The notes beneath the pieces were generated by a model. That model was given only the letters and a program-made list of their open reading frames with translations. It did no database searches and was not told the DNA's origin. Positions 12,150 through 25,257 of a DNA stretch of 64,000 bases are shown in pieces; position 1 is the stretch's first letter; each line of letters begins with the position of its first letter. The stretch comes from Epiperipatus broadwayi (taxonomy: Eukaryota; Onychophora; Udeonychophora; Euonychophora; Peripatidae): contig JAQFVV010000017.1 of assembly GCA_028023455.1 (NCBI GenBank), positions 6,852,098 to 6,916,097 of the forward strand, in the 5' to 3' direction. The translations under genes were made by a program, and so were the position numbers.

Positions 12150-13536
12150 AGAAAGAAACCATTTTATTATGCAGGTAAACAAATGTATGTAAATTTAAAT
12201 TAGTTTCTCCTAAATAATTTGTTTAATTAACAAATCCCTAAATTCTTAGAATATAATTGTATATTCTCTGCATATTATTTTAAGTAATCATCATTATTAT
12301 TATTTTTATTCCTACTAATTATATAACTTCTCAAAAGAATTACTATTATTATATTTAATTTTGTTTAAATTATTAAAAGTACTATTTAGTAGACAATATT
12401 TTCTCTTTTATAAAAAGTTGATAGTTTAAAATATTTTTGTGTTTTCTGTTTAATTTTGCTAAGGTATTATTGATAATATATATGTATTTTTATTAATCTT
12501 TATACTGATATATAATTTCTTTTTTTTTAAAATCTCCATTCTTATTTCTACTTTTAAATAAATATTCAATCAAAATAAGATTGAACTAAACACCCAATAG
12601 TAACTATACTATAATATTTTATTGAACCAGCTTTCATCTCCATTGAGATCTTCTCAAGATATTCTACTTTTAATATTTTTTATAAAAAAGTTAAAACTAT
12701 CTCTAAATAATCATGGACAGGAATTTATTTGGTTTTAGTTGAAAAATAAAATTTACATATGCTGCTACTACTTATTAGAGAGTTTCTTATAAAAATAAAA
12801 AATTAAAAATTTAGGTACTGTTCTATTAGCTCATGTCAGCAACTTGATGGCATTGATACTATGCAAAAATACAAAAATATAACATTACCGGGCCACCGCC
12901 ATAAAAATTAATTTTTTAATATCTTTATATATTAATGTATGTTAGCATATCTACAAAATCAACAAGTTTGTTTATTTGTTATTTAGTTGATGATGTGGAA
13001 TATATGCATATAAATAAGAAGTTGGATGGTAGAAATTAAAATTAGTTCAAAACAATTTTTTCTTTAAATTTTACTCTCACCCTGCTGCGTAAGGTGGAAC
13101 TTCTTTGTAAATAAATTAGACAAGTTATATTTAATCAAACGAGATATGTATTAATTAATTATACATTAGAAGGCCAATCGTTATATACACATCTGCTAAT
13201 TTAATCTTTGGAATAGAGAGGTACTGTATAATCTTTTTCATAGATTTAGATATTCAATAAAAATCAGATCTATGTGCACAAATCTTTCAACAATGAGAGC
13301 TATTAATAATTACTCATGCTAAGAATAAAATGCTGGTATAATACCCACATCTAAATTAATTCAATGTCTTTAAGGAAAAAGGTTTTTTTATTCATTTCAT
13401 AATGGATTGTTTTTTCTTGATATTTTTTGTAACATAGTAACATATGGGGATGGTATACCTATATATTACTGTTAATAAGGTTGTTTGTCTGTATCTTCAA
13501 TACTGTATAGTACTTGCTATTGCATTCCAAAATACT
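12150..13536. other. AT-rich intron DNA, nothing recognised
   Basis: Between the satellite and the coding-like island there is only low-complexity AT-rich sequence without repeats that I can match inside the window. Confidence 0.4.
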
Positions 13537-14001
13537 TCATTGGCCAATCCTTAAATACTGGAGGTGCCCGGAGTGAACTCCTCCTAAATGGGCCAACCAA
13601 AGAAATGGATATAAGCTACTGAAGCATGCTTCATTCCTGAACCTGGCTAACACTAAGGCTTTTAAAACCAATGGGATTCTGGAGCTGGTCTCCTTTCGAA
13701 GAGAAAACTTTTGCTGACAAGAATGGAACTTGCATCTGAACTGCAAGATGGTTTTGGACATCTCCAGTCTCATCATTTTGATGCCCACATATCTCTTGGC
13801 ATGTAGGAGTATGCTGTTGTCCTGTAAAAATGCCTCTGCACCAACTTCTGTGGACAGCAGTTCGCACAATTTGAATGGCTCGGTTTTGCAGTCAGCCATT
13901 TTATTTGTCATGGACGTGTTCTCATGCAAATGTGAGCTGGTTGAAATCTTGCTTAGACGTACCCTTTCTGAATTTGTTGAAGGTTCTGTGTTGAATAGCA
14001 A
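13537..14001 (-). pseudogene. Degenerate coding-like island, unidentified
   Basis: A 154-codon minus-strand frame sits in a block of clearly higher GC than its surroundings (about 13540-14010). Two overlapping frames on the same strand and one on the opposite strand are also partly open, as expected of higher GC. The segment around FRCKFHSCQQKFSLRK has C-x4-C spacing that recalls a C2H2 finger, but no histidine pair follows. Most likely it is a decayed processed copy of a host or transposon gene. It could also be GC-driven chance. Confidence 0.25.
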
Positions 14002-14029
14002 AGCATGATGATGGGTTTACAATTGTTAG

Positions 14030-15229
14030 GAGGTAATAGTAGGTCAGATGACTTGTAAGATAATTACTTTAACATGCATATTTGAAGAGTTGTGGCAGGC
14101 TGAAGACTAGTCACCCTCAGATGATACTATAATGAACTTTGAACTGTGAGAATTGGGATGAAGTGCGTAACACAAAGCAGCAGGCCGGCCACCACAATGG
14201 TATGCAAAACAGCGGCCTGTGCTTTTGCATAGAAATAAGGCCGGCGGCCATGTAAACAGCATATTTATGTGTTTTCACATATAAATAATGCCATCAAGTG
14301 GCTGATATGAGCTAATAGAACAGTACCAAAATTTGCAATATTTTGGTAAAAAAAAATGTTGCATTGAAGTTTTATATATTTTAGACTGAATTTGATAGAA
14401 TGAGAAGTTTACTTTATGACTTAATAAATATAATTGGTAATTTTTGAGTTTTGATTTTAATTTGTACAAATGTTATTATTATTTTCATTATAAATTGAAT
14501 TTATCCACTCTACTTTGAACACTTTTTAACAAAAAATCTTTTATTGACATTTCGTCTGTGCATTTATGCATATATGGGATTATATATAAATGATATATCC
14601 ATGTTCATTCATGTATAATTCATAGTATAATCATATCAAAATTTCCAGCTTGGTAGCATTTGCTATCAACTGGGTAATGAATGTTATTTTTAAAAAAAAG
14701 CTATAGAGGCACTATTAGCATTAACATGTGACAAGTAAAGATTTAACCAACAGAAAATGACAGAACATTTTAAAATATATAAGTGGTGTTGGAATGATAG
14801 CAGATAAAATATTTATAAACATCAACAGTTATTTATATCAATGGGCTTAAAAAAATTTCTAATTGTGAGGTAGTTTACATATATCATCATGTTTATTGAT
14901 ATAATCTGGTTTCTCAAAGATTTAATGGCTTTTCTGATTTTTCTTTGGTAAAGATTGCCATATCTGAATAGGATCCAGAGGTCTGATACGTTTTAATCAG
15001 TATCCATAGTGTGGAGTGCGCCAATAATGATCACTGCTGTTTTCCCATATGAGCATGTCATCTCTCCTAGAAGAGTTGCAACAGTTGTTCATATCGACAT
15101 AAGACGATCCATAAACTCCACATGGAATTTCATAAACTCCATGGGCTTCAAGAGCAAATGAGTTCTTAGGCCTGAATATAATATTACCTGTGGTGTGTTT
15201 ACAGCGTGATTATGGTCTGAGAAAATTGC
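14030..15229. other. Intron DNA with one GC-rich palindromic spot
   Basis: Around 14180-14255 CAGGCCGGCC, GCGGCCTG and GGCCGGCGGCC lie close together, a GC island unlike its flanks. The rest is AT-rich with no frame of note. Confidence 0.4.
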
Positions 15230-16660
15230 TTCTTTAAATCTCAATTTTAACTCAGGCTGCACTTTTCACTATGGCAATGGACTGGTCCTTCAAGCAGAGG
15301 GGAAAATACCTTTGATAGCAGAGCCATCAACAATACCTACAGTCAGATTGAGTTATGCAAAGCATAACCCGATCATATTTCCAGATTGTCACCCACCTTG
15401 TCTGCTAGATTTAAACCCCTGCTACCTAAAGCATTTTATTTGTTTCAAATATCAATCTCATGTGCCAGCCAACCATAGGTTATAGTCAGCATGCTTCAGA
15501 TGACAGGCCCACAATCCAGTGCTTGAAATATTCCATGACTACCTCACACTCTGTCTCAGGGGTCCACAGCATGAGAGAAAATAGACAAATAACAATTAAG
15601 CAAACATTAATAATTAATTATGCACACATATTTAACGTAATATAACAATAATATTAAAATTAATAAAACAATATATATTCATAAGTAATTACTCAGGCTA
15701 AATTATGATAGTCCTTCATTAATTAAAGTTGATTTCACTTACAAAAAAGTGTCTATAGACAGTGATCAAAATGTATTTAGTTATTTAAAGTATCTTTACG
15801 TAGGTTTTCATGATTGTCAGTTTCCAACCGGTTGGCTTTTTGGTTCCATAGCTTTCCTATCAGTTTTCTGTTGACCAATGGGAGAGAAAGTTTGCAGCAG
15901 CTTCTACTTCACAGTCTCAGCATTGGTTCCGGGCATTGATTCAGGCAGGATAGTTGATAGCTGAGGGCTTGGGGCATGAAGCCCTGTCAGACATTCCTAT
16001 GGCTTCTGCAGCTTCTGCATTAATGTTGCTTGCAGCAGTAATTGAATGGCTTAGTACTGTGTTTGCAGCTTTTGAATAGCTGGATCTTTGGAGCAATGAA
16101 TAATGTAAGAGCACAAATGAAGACCAGAATGATTCAACCACAAAATGCAGACTAGACTGATTTACTGATTGCACCCATGACTAAAGAACAATAGCCAAGT
16201 CACTCTTTATATACTTTTTCTCTTCCATTTTTTTTAAATTTCTTATCATTATATTTAATTTTGATCTTAGTCTGTTTTTAATTATTCTAATCTTTTGCTT
16301 AGATTAATCTAATATCTTGTCATCCAGGAATCTTGCAAACTTAATTGCATTTCAAAGCTGATGAGATATTTTCACGAAAGTTTCTTTTATAACAAATTTT
16401 ATTTTAATATTGTTTATTTTTAACCCTTTTAAAAAGGAGAGAATGAATTTTTAAACTTATTTATTTTAGATTTTACCTAAGATTTATTTTACACATTTTA
16501 TTCCCCTAACTTATTTTTGCTTTATAAAACAAAAATAGTTTTCTTTTTTAAAAAAAGTATTTAATTCTTTCCTTACCCTCTTGCTAAGAACAGTTTATTC
16601 TAAAAGAAAAATATAATGCAATCTTTTGCTTTTGCAAAATTTGCATCTTAAAATCAACTT
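15230..16660. repeat. Interspersed repeat R1, copy 1
   Basis: It aligns by eye with 39028-40570 and, in part, 55290-56300; shared text includes CCACAATCCAGTGCTTGAAA and GGGCTTGGGGCATG. No open frame of note; the 77-codon minus frame 16174-15941 is broken in the other copies. The class is unknown. At 16537-16545 it holds the empty site for the SINE in copy 2. Confidence 0.65.
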
Positions 16661-17189
16661 TAAAAATATACTATATTTTTGTACTTCCATTTTTATTAAT
16701 AATTTAATCTTTTATTTTAAATGAAAAATATGTAATGTGAGATATATGTAGTTTTATAACACATATCTCATTTTCGCATTACAATACTAATGAAATATGA
16801 TATTTATTAATACAAAATGAATATACAATTGCGTTTTTACACTATATGTAATATATTACCTCTGTCTGCTGCCATTGGTGAAGTATGTTTTACATAATGA
16901 TAGCAATCGGATTCAGTGAGCATCATTGCCTGTTGGCCCTTTCTTGCCATTATATTATGTTATCTATATGTATAACCCTTGGTTTGTGGTATTAAATCAC
17001 CAATATGGTCAAGATAAGATAAAATCTAAACTAGTTCATTATTTGAAGGTGAGATATAATACCTGAAAGAATTTAAAATACTAAAATTACATGTATATCT
17101 TGGTGATGAAGCTGGATGTTTTTAATGTTCTTTTAATGGGACATGAACTTGATTAGTCAAGGAAAATGATTAATCTCTAATTGAAATCT

Positions 17190-17370
17190 TAAATTGGATT
17201 TCCCAGATTATAAAAGAACTAGAAAGAGACCACACGTGAGATGGATGGATGAAATAAAAAAGTGTGCAGGGATAATGTAAAGAAGAGAAGCTAAAGATCG
17301 AAGAAGATGGATTGAACTTGGAGAGACCTTTATCCTTCAGTGAATCAATAATGGTTGAAAATGATAATGC
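17190..17370 (+). mobile_element. LINE 3' fragment, same family as 20640-21030
   Basis: The plus strand reads RPHVRWMDEIKKCAGIM, a stop, then RREAKDRRRWIELGETFILQ. This is the same tail as at 20663-20998, with stops at the codons before RRE and after ILQ. It is a 5'-truncated dead copy. Confidence 0.65.
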
Positions 17371-17523
17371 TTATAATCCTCCTTGGAGCTTCTGAGCATT
17401 TTATATAATTAGATCAACACATTCAGCTATGAAGAGTTTTTTTGGTTCTCATCTGATCTTTCATATCAGCTGTGGGTAGCACAATTTCTAATCAAAAACA
17501 CATTAATATAACATTCCCGGGCT

Positions 17524-19125
17524 AGTGATTCTCTATTAATATTGACTTTTTTTTTTGTTTACAAAGTTTACTTTCGTTCGTTTCTGAATTATTTTTCCCA
17601 AATAATATTTTTGACGATGGGATAATAATAGTTGTTTTTTTTTTTTAATTTTTATTGACAAGAAGGTCTTTTTGGTGTGTGTTCAAATAGTAATTTGTGT
17701 GTTTTTTTTTAATAGTATTACTGTTTTTGTAAAATTGGATTGTTGTCGTCGGCAATAACCCAAATGTCAAATAAAAGAGGTAACTAAAATTTTTATTTAA
17801 ACATAGCCCAAAAAATCCTTCTCCCAATAATTGTTGTCATCGGCAATCAGACGGTCAAATAAAAGGAATGTCATTAATTATTCTTTAATCGTATAGAAAA
17901 AAATAAAAAAAACCTCCCACTAATTGTTGTCAGCAATCAAATGTAAACCAATCGAAGTAAGACCGTAAATTATTAGTTAAACATAACCCAAATTACTATT
18001 TGAACATACACCGAAAAAGACCCGCTCTTGTCAATCAAAATTAAAGAAACAACAACTATTATTGTCCCATTGTCAAAGCGAATATTATTTGGGAAAATGC
18101 AAATAATTTATAAACGAAAAAAAAGAAAGTCAAATCGTTTGTCAATCAAATGGTAACCGATAAAAGTCACTTAAATTTTTGATTTAAACATACACACAAA
18201 CAAAAAATAAAACGCAAAACCCTTTCTCCCAATAATTGTTGTCGGCAATCAAATGTCAAAAATAAAAGTAACGTACAATTATTCTTTAATCGTACACAAA
18301 AACACCCCTCCCACTAATTGTTGTCAGAAATCAAATGTAAAGTACTAAAAGTAAGGTAAAGCAATTATTTTTTAAATGTAACCCAAATTACTATTTGAAC
18401 ATACACCAAAAAAGACCTGCTCTTGTCAATAAAAATGAAAGAAACAACAACTATTATTGTCCCATTGTCAAAAATATTAGGTTTTGGGAAACCAAAACCA
18501 TAATTTATAAACGAAAAAAAAAAAGAAAGTCAAATGGGTTGTCAATCAAATGTAACTGATAAAAGTAACTTCAATTTTGATTTAAACATACACAAAAAAA
18601 CAATCCCTTTCTCCCAATAATTGTTGTCGGCAATCAAATGTAAAATAAAAGGAAGGTAAATTAGTATTTAATCATCACCCCAAAACACCCACCCTTCTCA
18701 CTAATTATTGTCAGCAGTAAAATGTACACCACCACTAAAAGTAACATAAACTACTATTCTTTAAATGGTTACACCCCTTCTCCCAATAATTGTTGTCTAC
18801 AATCCTACACACAAAAAAATACCCCTTCTTTCAATAATTAGTGTCGGCAATCAAATGTAAACCAATCAAAGTAAGACCGTAACCTATTATTTAAACGTAA
18901 TCCAAATTACTATTTGAACCGACACCAAAAAACACCCTCTTGTCAATAAAAATTAAACAAACAACAACTATTATTGTCCCATTGTCAAAAATATTTATTT
19001 GTAGAACCAAAACCATAATTTATAAACGAAAGGAAGTCAAATCGGTTGTCAATCAAATGTAAACTGATAAAAGTAACTGTTTTAATTTTTATTTAAACAT
19101 ACACACACGAAAAAAGAAAAAAAAA
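17524..19125. repeat. Tandem array, about 400-bp composite units, with inverted left edge
   Basis: Composite units start near 17820, 18223 and 18606, each built from smaller pieces beginning TAATTGTTGTC(A/G)GCAATCAA and a piece with CAACAACTATTATTGTCCCA. Later units are shorter (18606-18840). The block 17524-17818 is the same sequence in reverse orientation. No protein frame. Confidence 0.8.
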
Positions 19126-19403
19126 CACTTGGTTATTTTCTATCTTTCTCATAATTAAGATGTTTTCTGAAGAATTCATGCATTGGACAAATTATATATG
19201 TATAATATAAATCAGAAACAATATACACAATAAATAAAACACAATATTTTTTTAATTTTAAAACATTAAATAAAAAATAAATAGTAGAAGTACTTTCAAT
19301 TACTACCAAATAATAATTTGGATTTAATGATTTAAAATTAAAAGTTGTAATTTATTTATGTAAATATAACTTTTTGATATCTCAAATGTAGATGTAATTA
19401 ATG

Positions 19404-19502
19404 TTGGAGTGTCGAAACCCCTAGCGAGCTATATGTAAACTATCCATCAATATATGTGTATTGATGTTAGTTTACATATAACTTGCTGGGAGTCTTCAAT
19501 AT
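19404..19502. repeat. Hairpin repeat, about 45-bp arms
   Basis: GCGAGCTATATGTAAACTA and TAGTTTACATATAACTTGC pair around TATATGTGTA. It is probably a small MITE. Confidence 0.55.
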
Positions 19503-19649
19503 TTCCATATTAATTATATATTTATATGATTTTATTGTCCGGACAATGACTGAAATGTTCCAGCTGAAATGATAAAAAGCTATTATTAACAACAAGAAAA
19601 TGCAATATGAACGACTGTGAAATATTTACATCTTTCTTGCCTGAGAATC

Positions 19650-20010
19650 TGCAGTCAGCATGGATATGACAACAATATTGACAAACAAGGACTTTGAACA
19701 TGCCATCTTCAGATTTTCAATGATATGGATGACTGAAGAGTTGGAGAATGGAGAAGATTGAAGTCTGCCCATTAAAGTTTGAAGATTTGCTATTTTAATA
19801 TAAACAAAGCACTGATTATATATATGTGTGTGTGAGGGAGATGATGATCCTAATCAAATGATGAGTGCTGGTTCACCACAAAATACATATATTGGAGATC
19901 ATTTATCTTTCTTACATGTGTGTAGTCATGTGTATTTGGTGTATGAGATGGAACGGACGATTGAGGGGAGGTTGAAAGTCTGGGTTCAAGTCCCTTATAC
20001 TTACATCTAG
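19650..20010 (+). mobile_element. H1 repeat, plus, dead ribozyme
   Basis: It is collinear with 10160-10400. The core has AATGATGA for CTGATGA, a broken stem II (GTGCTG/CACCAC) and AAAA for GAAA. Confidence 0.65.
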
Positions 20011-20639
20011 CTTAAGTATATATACTGTAATTGCATTATGTATATGTAAAAATTGTGAGTATGCCATCTGGTTTATTATTGCTTGGTGTCTTTCCTGGAG
20101 CCATATAAAAAATTTCTGTTGAAACTTTTTTGTCTTTGGGTTTGAATCAGTTCTTATCTTAATTAATGTCTTTAGAACTTCTAAACAAGTTTTGATATAA
20201 TGTCTAGAAGCAGTTGTGGTTTTGACTTTCCATGGAAGTAAATTCCTGTAGCTATGTGTAAATAAGATTGTTCATTGTTTAAAGACTTAATCTGTTGTTT
20301 GGAACATTGTCTTTAATGCAGAGTGAAATAAAATTATAATAACAGGATGCATTTTGAAAGCTGGGAATACTTTTGGAGTGTTTTTATCAAAATGCTATAC
20401 TATTATCTGATATGGAAGCCTTTATATAGCCTATGTAAAAATACCCTAATTAATTCATGAAGATTAAACTAGAGGCAGCACTAATAGATGAGATTGAATT
20501 TGAGAATATGCCATCTGGTGTATCATATTCATTTCAATATGGGCACTAATCTATCTTGCAATGGCTTGTATTATTATTATATGAACTCGAATAATTACTT
20601 TATTCTAATACATTTTACTATCTTACCTATATATCAATG

Positions 20640-21030
20640 AAATGCAAGTATCACCATCATCATCAATCATTATCAATCCACTGCAGGATGAAGGTCTCTC
20701 CAAGTTCAATCCATCTTTTTCTATCTTTAGTTTCTCTTCTCCACAACACCCTTGCACACTTTCTTATTTCATCCATCCATCTCACACGTGGTCTCTTTCT
20801 GGGTCTTTTACAATCTCTTGGAATCCAGTTTAAAATTTCAATTGTCCATCTGTTATCATTTCTTCTAGCAATATGTCCTGCCCAACTCCATTTCAGTCTT
20901 TTAATTTTTCCAATGAGGTCAGTAACACCTGTTTGTTTTCTTACCCATACATTGCGTTTTCGATCTCTTCTTGTTACTCCCAACATGCATCTCTCCATAC
21001 TTCTTTGAGTGGTCTGAAGTCTCTGTATTG
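20640..21030 (-). mobile_element. 3' end of a non-LTR retrotransposon (LINE), reverse transcriptase C-terminus
   Basis: The minus-strand frame 20998-20663 reads RLKWSWAGHIARRNDNRWTI, then PRKRPRVRWMDEIRKCARVL, ending with LGETFILQWIDND. The W-A-G-H-I-A-R, R-W and R-P-R-x-R-W-x-D-E-I motifs are the well-known C-terminal tail of endonuclease-reverse transcriptase ORFs of the RTE/CFDP2-like kind. The element is truncated at its 5' side; no catalytic YADD domain is present. The frame is intact over 111 codons, so this is among the younger copies in the window. Confidence 0.75.
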
Positions 21031-21345
21031 CTAGTATACACTGTTTTAAATAAATGACTTTAAAACAAATAATTCAGCTATCAAAACTCAGCTAAAAATT
21101 AATTTTAATTAAGTTGGTTTTGGATGATTTTTAAGAAAAATGTAAAAAACCTAAAATCCTTATTAACTAGCAGTTGATTAGCCTGATGAGAAATATCTTC
21201 TCCACCATTCCTATTTGAAAACATGCTTGAATAGTCTTTGCGTTAATAGACCCTGTAAGAGTATGTTACTATAGAAATAAACAGATGTCAGATATTTGCT
21301 ACATACACTCAGATATTAGTTTTTATTAATATAGTTTATTTTCAG

Positions 21346-21547
21346 AATATCAAATAGAAAATCCTGAGAATATTAAACAATTACCAGTAAAATATTATCA
21401 ATTCATTTGCAATGTCACTCCACAACATACCGTCAAAGCTGATGTGGCCACTAACACCATAGCAGCACGAGCCTCTATAGATGGAGAAACAAAACCACTT
21501 AAAATATGGCATGATAACAAACAAGCTTGGATTGTATGGTCATCAAA
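21346..21547 (+). CDS. Exon 2 of the DUF4550/CFAP92-type candidate
   Basis: The acceptor TTTATTTTCAG ends at 21345 and the donor GTAGGT starts at 21548. The exon is 202 bp, entering in phase 1 and leaving in phase 2. The other candidate donor, 4 bases downstream, would place a TAG in frame, so the upstream one was chosen. The sequence reads EYQIENPENIKQLPVKYYQF at its start and KIWHDNKQAWIVWSSK at its end. The order of a YYQF strand, an Ala/Val-rich strand (VATNTIAARASIDGE), then a Lys-x-Trp segment and a Trp-x-x-Trp segment is what I associate with DUF4550, the core region of CFAP92-like axonemal proteins. This exon and the next carry the strongest family signal. The stretch is unambiguously protein-like compared with its surroundings, and no other reading frame is open across it. 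Confidence 0.7.
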
Positions 21548-21739
21548 GTAGGTAAAAATTAGGATCAATTTTAATTTTTGTTTATAAAATGTATGTATGT
21601 TCTTACAAAAATGTCTCTATGATATTGTTTAAATATTTTTTTAATCATGAAACTGTTTTAATATGACATTTGAATGATGCAATGAAATATGGGACAAAAA
21701 ATTACAATGAAATATGGAGAAAAAATTACGATTAAAATT

Positions 21740-22215
21740 ATTGGGGTTTGAATTCAGACTTTCACATTTGATTACACACATGTTGAAAAGATAATCACCC
21801 ATGTCCCGTCCATCTCCTTGAAAATCATGATGCAAATATAGTGCTTTAAGGTTTGCCCATCCCTCGTATATGTATGTAAATGGACTATGTCCTGTACATG
21901 AGTGGTCAGAGTGAATTATAGTCAACATGGGTAGCATGAGACAATTGGCACTAAGGTGGGCCTTGAGCATTCCATCTTCAGATTTTCAAGGAAATGGATG
22001 GCTGAAGAGTTGTGGGGTGGAATAGTTTGAAGTTGGTCCATTAAAGTATGAAGATTGTCTATCTTAATATAAGCTGATCATTGATTGTGTATATATATGT
22101 GGAGATGATAATCTAGACCAACTGATGAGTGCTGGTTTAGCACGAAATTCGTGTATTGGTGATTATTTATGTTTTCACCATGTGTGTGATCAAGTGTATC
22201 AGCGGTGTGAGATAG
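21740..22215 (+). mobile_element. H1 repeat with short inverted left end, plus
   Basis: 21740-21800 matches the outer end of the minus arm and 21895-22210 is a plus arm. The intervening 90 bp (21800-21895) do not match well. The ribozyme core at 22122 is intact. Confidence 0.65.
22108..22166 (+). ncRNA. Hammerhead ribozyme, family H1, intact core, weak stem III
   Basis: CTGATGA 22122-22128, stem II GTGCT/AGCAC, GAAA 22144-22147. Stem I is CCAA with TTGG (22156-22159), then ATAATC with GATTAT (22161-22166). Both arms of the outer stem differ from the 10229 copy yet still pair. Predicted cleavage is after A22155. Stem III keeps only A-T and a T-G wobble. Confidence 0.7.
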
Positions 22216-23767
22216 CATTATGGACAACAATTGGTTTATTAATAGTGGAATTACTTCCTTCGCATAAAATATGCTTCCTAATAAAAATTAAAGATTATTA
22301 AGTATAAAGTTTGGAATTACTTTTTTGCACACAGTGCTTTAATATAAATTATGATTTAATTAGGTATAGTTATTTATAAAAGCAAATTTAAAGTATTTTA
22401 TTTTTTAATTGTGAATTAGATAGCATTACAGACAAATGTAAGTTTTTTAAACTGATTGTGAATTTGATACATGACAAGCTTGCAGACAAATATACATTTG
22501 TAGAAAATCCATGACTGCATTACGGACAAACATTCACATGGATTTTATATTTAATATATTTCACTTATATTTAACATAATCAACTTTTCTTTTTATATTA
22601 ATCTAACATACTTCAAATTTAAATTGTATTCTTATTAACATTAATAAGTCCTTATCAAACTATCACTTTTAGAATTAGGAATAAGTAATATATTTCTTGA
22701 TTGATCTTATTTCTCAGTTACATTTTCTAATTATGTTTCACAATCACATGTAGAAAGACAATTCACAACTTAATTGTAGCATTCAATTGTCACAGAAAAA
22801 TGTCAAAGTTTCAAATACAGTATGATCAAAATTATTAAAGGTTAATTATATAAATCATAATGTTGAATATAATATGATCTAGTATTGATTGTCATAAATA
22901 AATACCCAATATCTTTAGTGCATATAAGATATAATTTCAATGGCTTCTTAGAATAATAACCCACATATTTAGACATATTTCTTTACAGTCATTTCGTATC
23001 TTCTCATAGTTAAACATATTATATAAATACACATATTTCCCCCAATCAATCAATCATTAGCATTCTGTCTTTGTGGACAGGTCCAGAGAGCAGTCATATC
23101 ATCAATTCATCTATTTCTCCTGGTTTTTTCATTGCCTAGCTCTTTAATTCCATATAACTCTTCCCTTCTCTCATGTGCGGCAATGTCAATCTTTTCTGAC
23201 TTTTTTGTTTCCAATCACCATTCCTTCTAAAATATCTTTCATTAAACTATAATTTATTCTTCATATAATGTCCAATTTAGTTCCTCTTTGTATCTCTAAT
23301 TTCCTCAACTCATTTTTTTTTCATTTATTCCTTTCAAAACTTATATCCTCATAAAACTAATAATCAGGAGAGATAATCTTTGCATCCATATCTCTTATAA
23401 AACCTTATTCTTATTACTTCTTCAAATATACTCAATTATAAACAAAAACTTGTAAATAACTATAATAAAGTTCAAAAGATGAAAGCAATATCATCAATAC
23501 TTATTAAAGCAGGGATCCATTATACTAATAAGACAATTTATATTTTTTATTAAAATGAAAATAATTCTCCTGTCATCTTTTATATTGCTTCTTGGACATC
23601 TCATATAGTCATACCTGTTTTTTTATGTGTGCATACACTTGTACCTATCTTAGAATTATGCTACAAACTAAAATATTATCGCACTGTTTTATCTAAAATA
23701 ATCCTTTCTAGATATTTTCTGGATATTACATTTTTATATTTAAAAAGAATAACTTATAAACCTTTTT
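22216..23767. other. Intron DNA, possible decayed repeat at 23040-23340
   Basis: 23050-23340 is pyrimidine-rich with composition like the LINE 3' ends read in reverse, but I could not align it. The rest is AT-rich and unassigned. Confidence 0.3.
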
Positions 23768-24010
23768 GGTGCTATTTTAGTACACGATCTCCACCATTTT
23801 GAATTTCAAAAATGACCAAAAACATCATTTGACACATCTAATGATAAAAAAGTATGTAAAAATGTAAAACATTTAGAATGCAGGTCATGTGACTAATTTG
23901 AAGGAAAAAAAAGCCAAAATGTAAAATATTTACAACTCGGGTCATGTGACTATAATATCAATTAAATTTTGAAATTCAAAATGCCAGAGATTGCATACTA
24001 AAATAACACC
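23768..24010. mobile_element. MITE, about 45-bp terminal inverted repeats
   Basis: GGTGCTATTTTAGTACACGA pairs with the complement of 23966-24010 (CATACTAAAATAACACC end). Two GGTCATGTGACT direct repeats lie inside. It has no coding capacity. Confidence 0.65.
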
Positions 24011-24654
24011 TTTTATTAACTGACTCCGGATTTTAAAAGAAATATTAATTAGAAGAACAAACCATTTATTTTCTACATGATCTTAATTATTGAAATAAAA
24101 TTCTGAGTCCACTAGAGGGAGCCTAGGACTCCAGTTTTCACTGTTTCAGGCTCCCTGTTTTGTTCACCAAAGTCATAGTCCATTGTTGGATTCATAGAAG
24201 AAAAGTTTACCAAAATGTAAGTGAATATTTATTTTATTGTTTTTTCATCTTCAGAAGAAGTTTTGGAACAGTTTTCATTCAATGATAATTGAAATTATCT
24301 ATCATTACGTTTTATGCAAATGGATGCCATTAGAAATAGACAAAAGCTAGCTTACAATGTATTCAAAAATATGTTATTTATAGATAAGCTAAACATTTTT
24401 TATTATTTATATAAGAACTGACTGCTGATATCTAAGCTTACATTATATATGTGTGTGTTTATTTTCATTAGTATTAAGTTTAATAATAAACAAAATCTAT
24501 TCTCTTACTTTACATCTGTATTTAAAAACAGTAATCTACTCTATCATTATTCTATATGTATTTATTGTACTATGAGTAATTAATGGACATTAGATAGTAA
24601 TGCATTACCATGGTATATCCATTGATTTCTCATAATATTAATATAATTTGTGTT

Positions 24655-24800
24655 ATTACTTTTTACAATGCTTTTTACAAATCACTATTGACAGTTTTGA
24701 TTGCTCCAGCAATCTTTTTCAGAATTTCTACTTATATTTTCAAACTGTTCTCAGTTCAATAGTGGGTTGTAAAAAGCATTGTAAAAAGTAATAAAAAACA
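24655..24800. repeat. H3 hairpin repeat, inverted pair
   Basis: TTTTTACAATGCTTTTTACA and its complement bound an inverted pair related to 30215-30355, 40862-40960 and 43880-44040. It is decayed. Confidence 0.5.
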
Positions 24801-25257
24801 TATTAATATTGATATTAATATTATAAGGATTTGGCAATGCAATAAGAAAGATAAAGTTGATTTCTGATGATAATAATAGATGTTTAAAATAGAATCGTAG
24901 AATGGATTATTGCTCTTTATAAAGGTGTTAAGTTACAGGAAAGTTCTTTGTTTAGGCTTTCAAATAGCATTCTTGACGTAATGATTCAAGAGAAATTGTG
25001 AGCCTAATTTTGCAACAAAAAAAATGGCGGTGTTTACGATTGGAGTTTTTTAATTACAATGAAGCTTTTAACATTTAAACACTATCTTTAATGATCAGCC
25101 TGGATGTTAAATAAGGTAAACTAAAATCTATCAAATCCATGCCTACATATACAAATTATTTTTACATGTCTAATTATTTGTCGAATTTGACGCTGTATTA
25201 AGTAGTTTTATTTTCCCAATAAAAATTTTAAAATTGTTTCCGGTTTTTATTTTTTAG

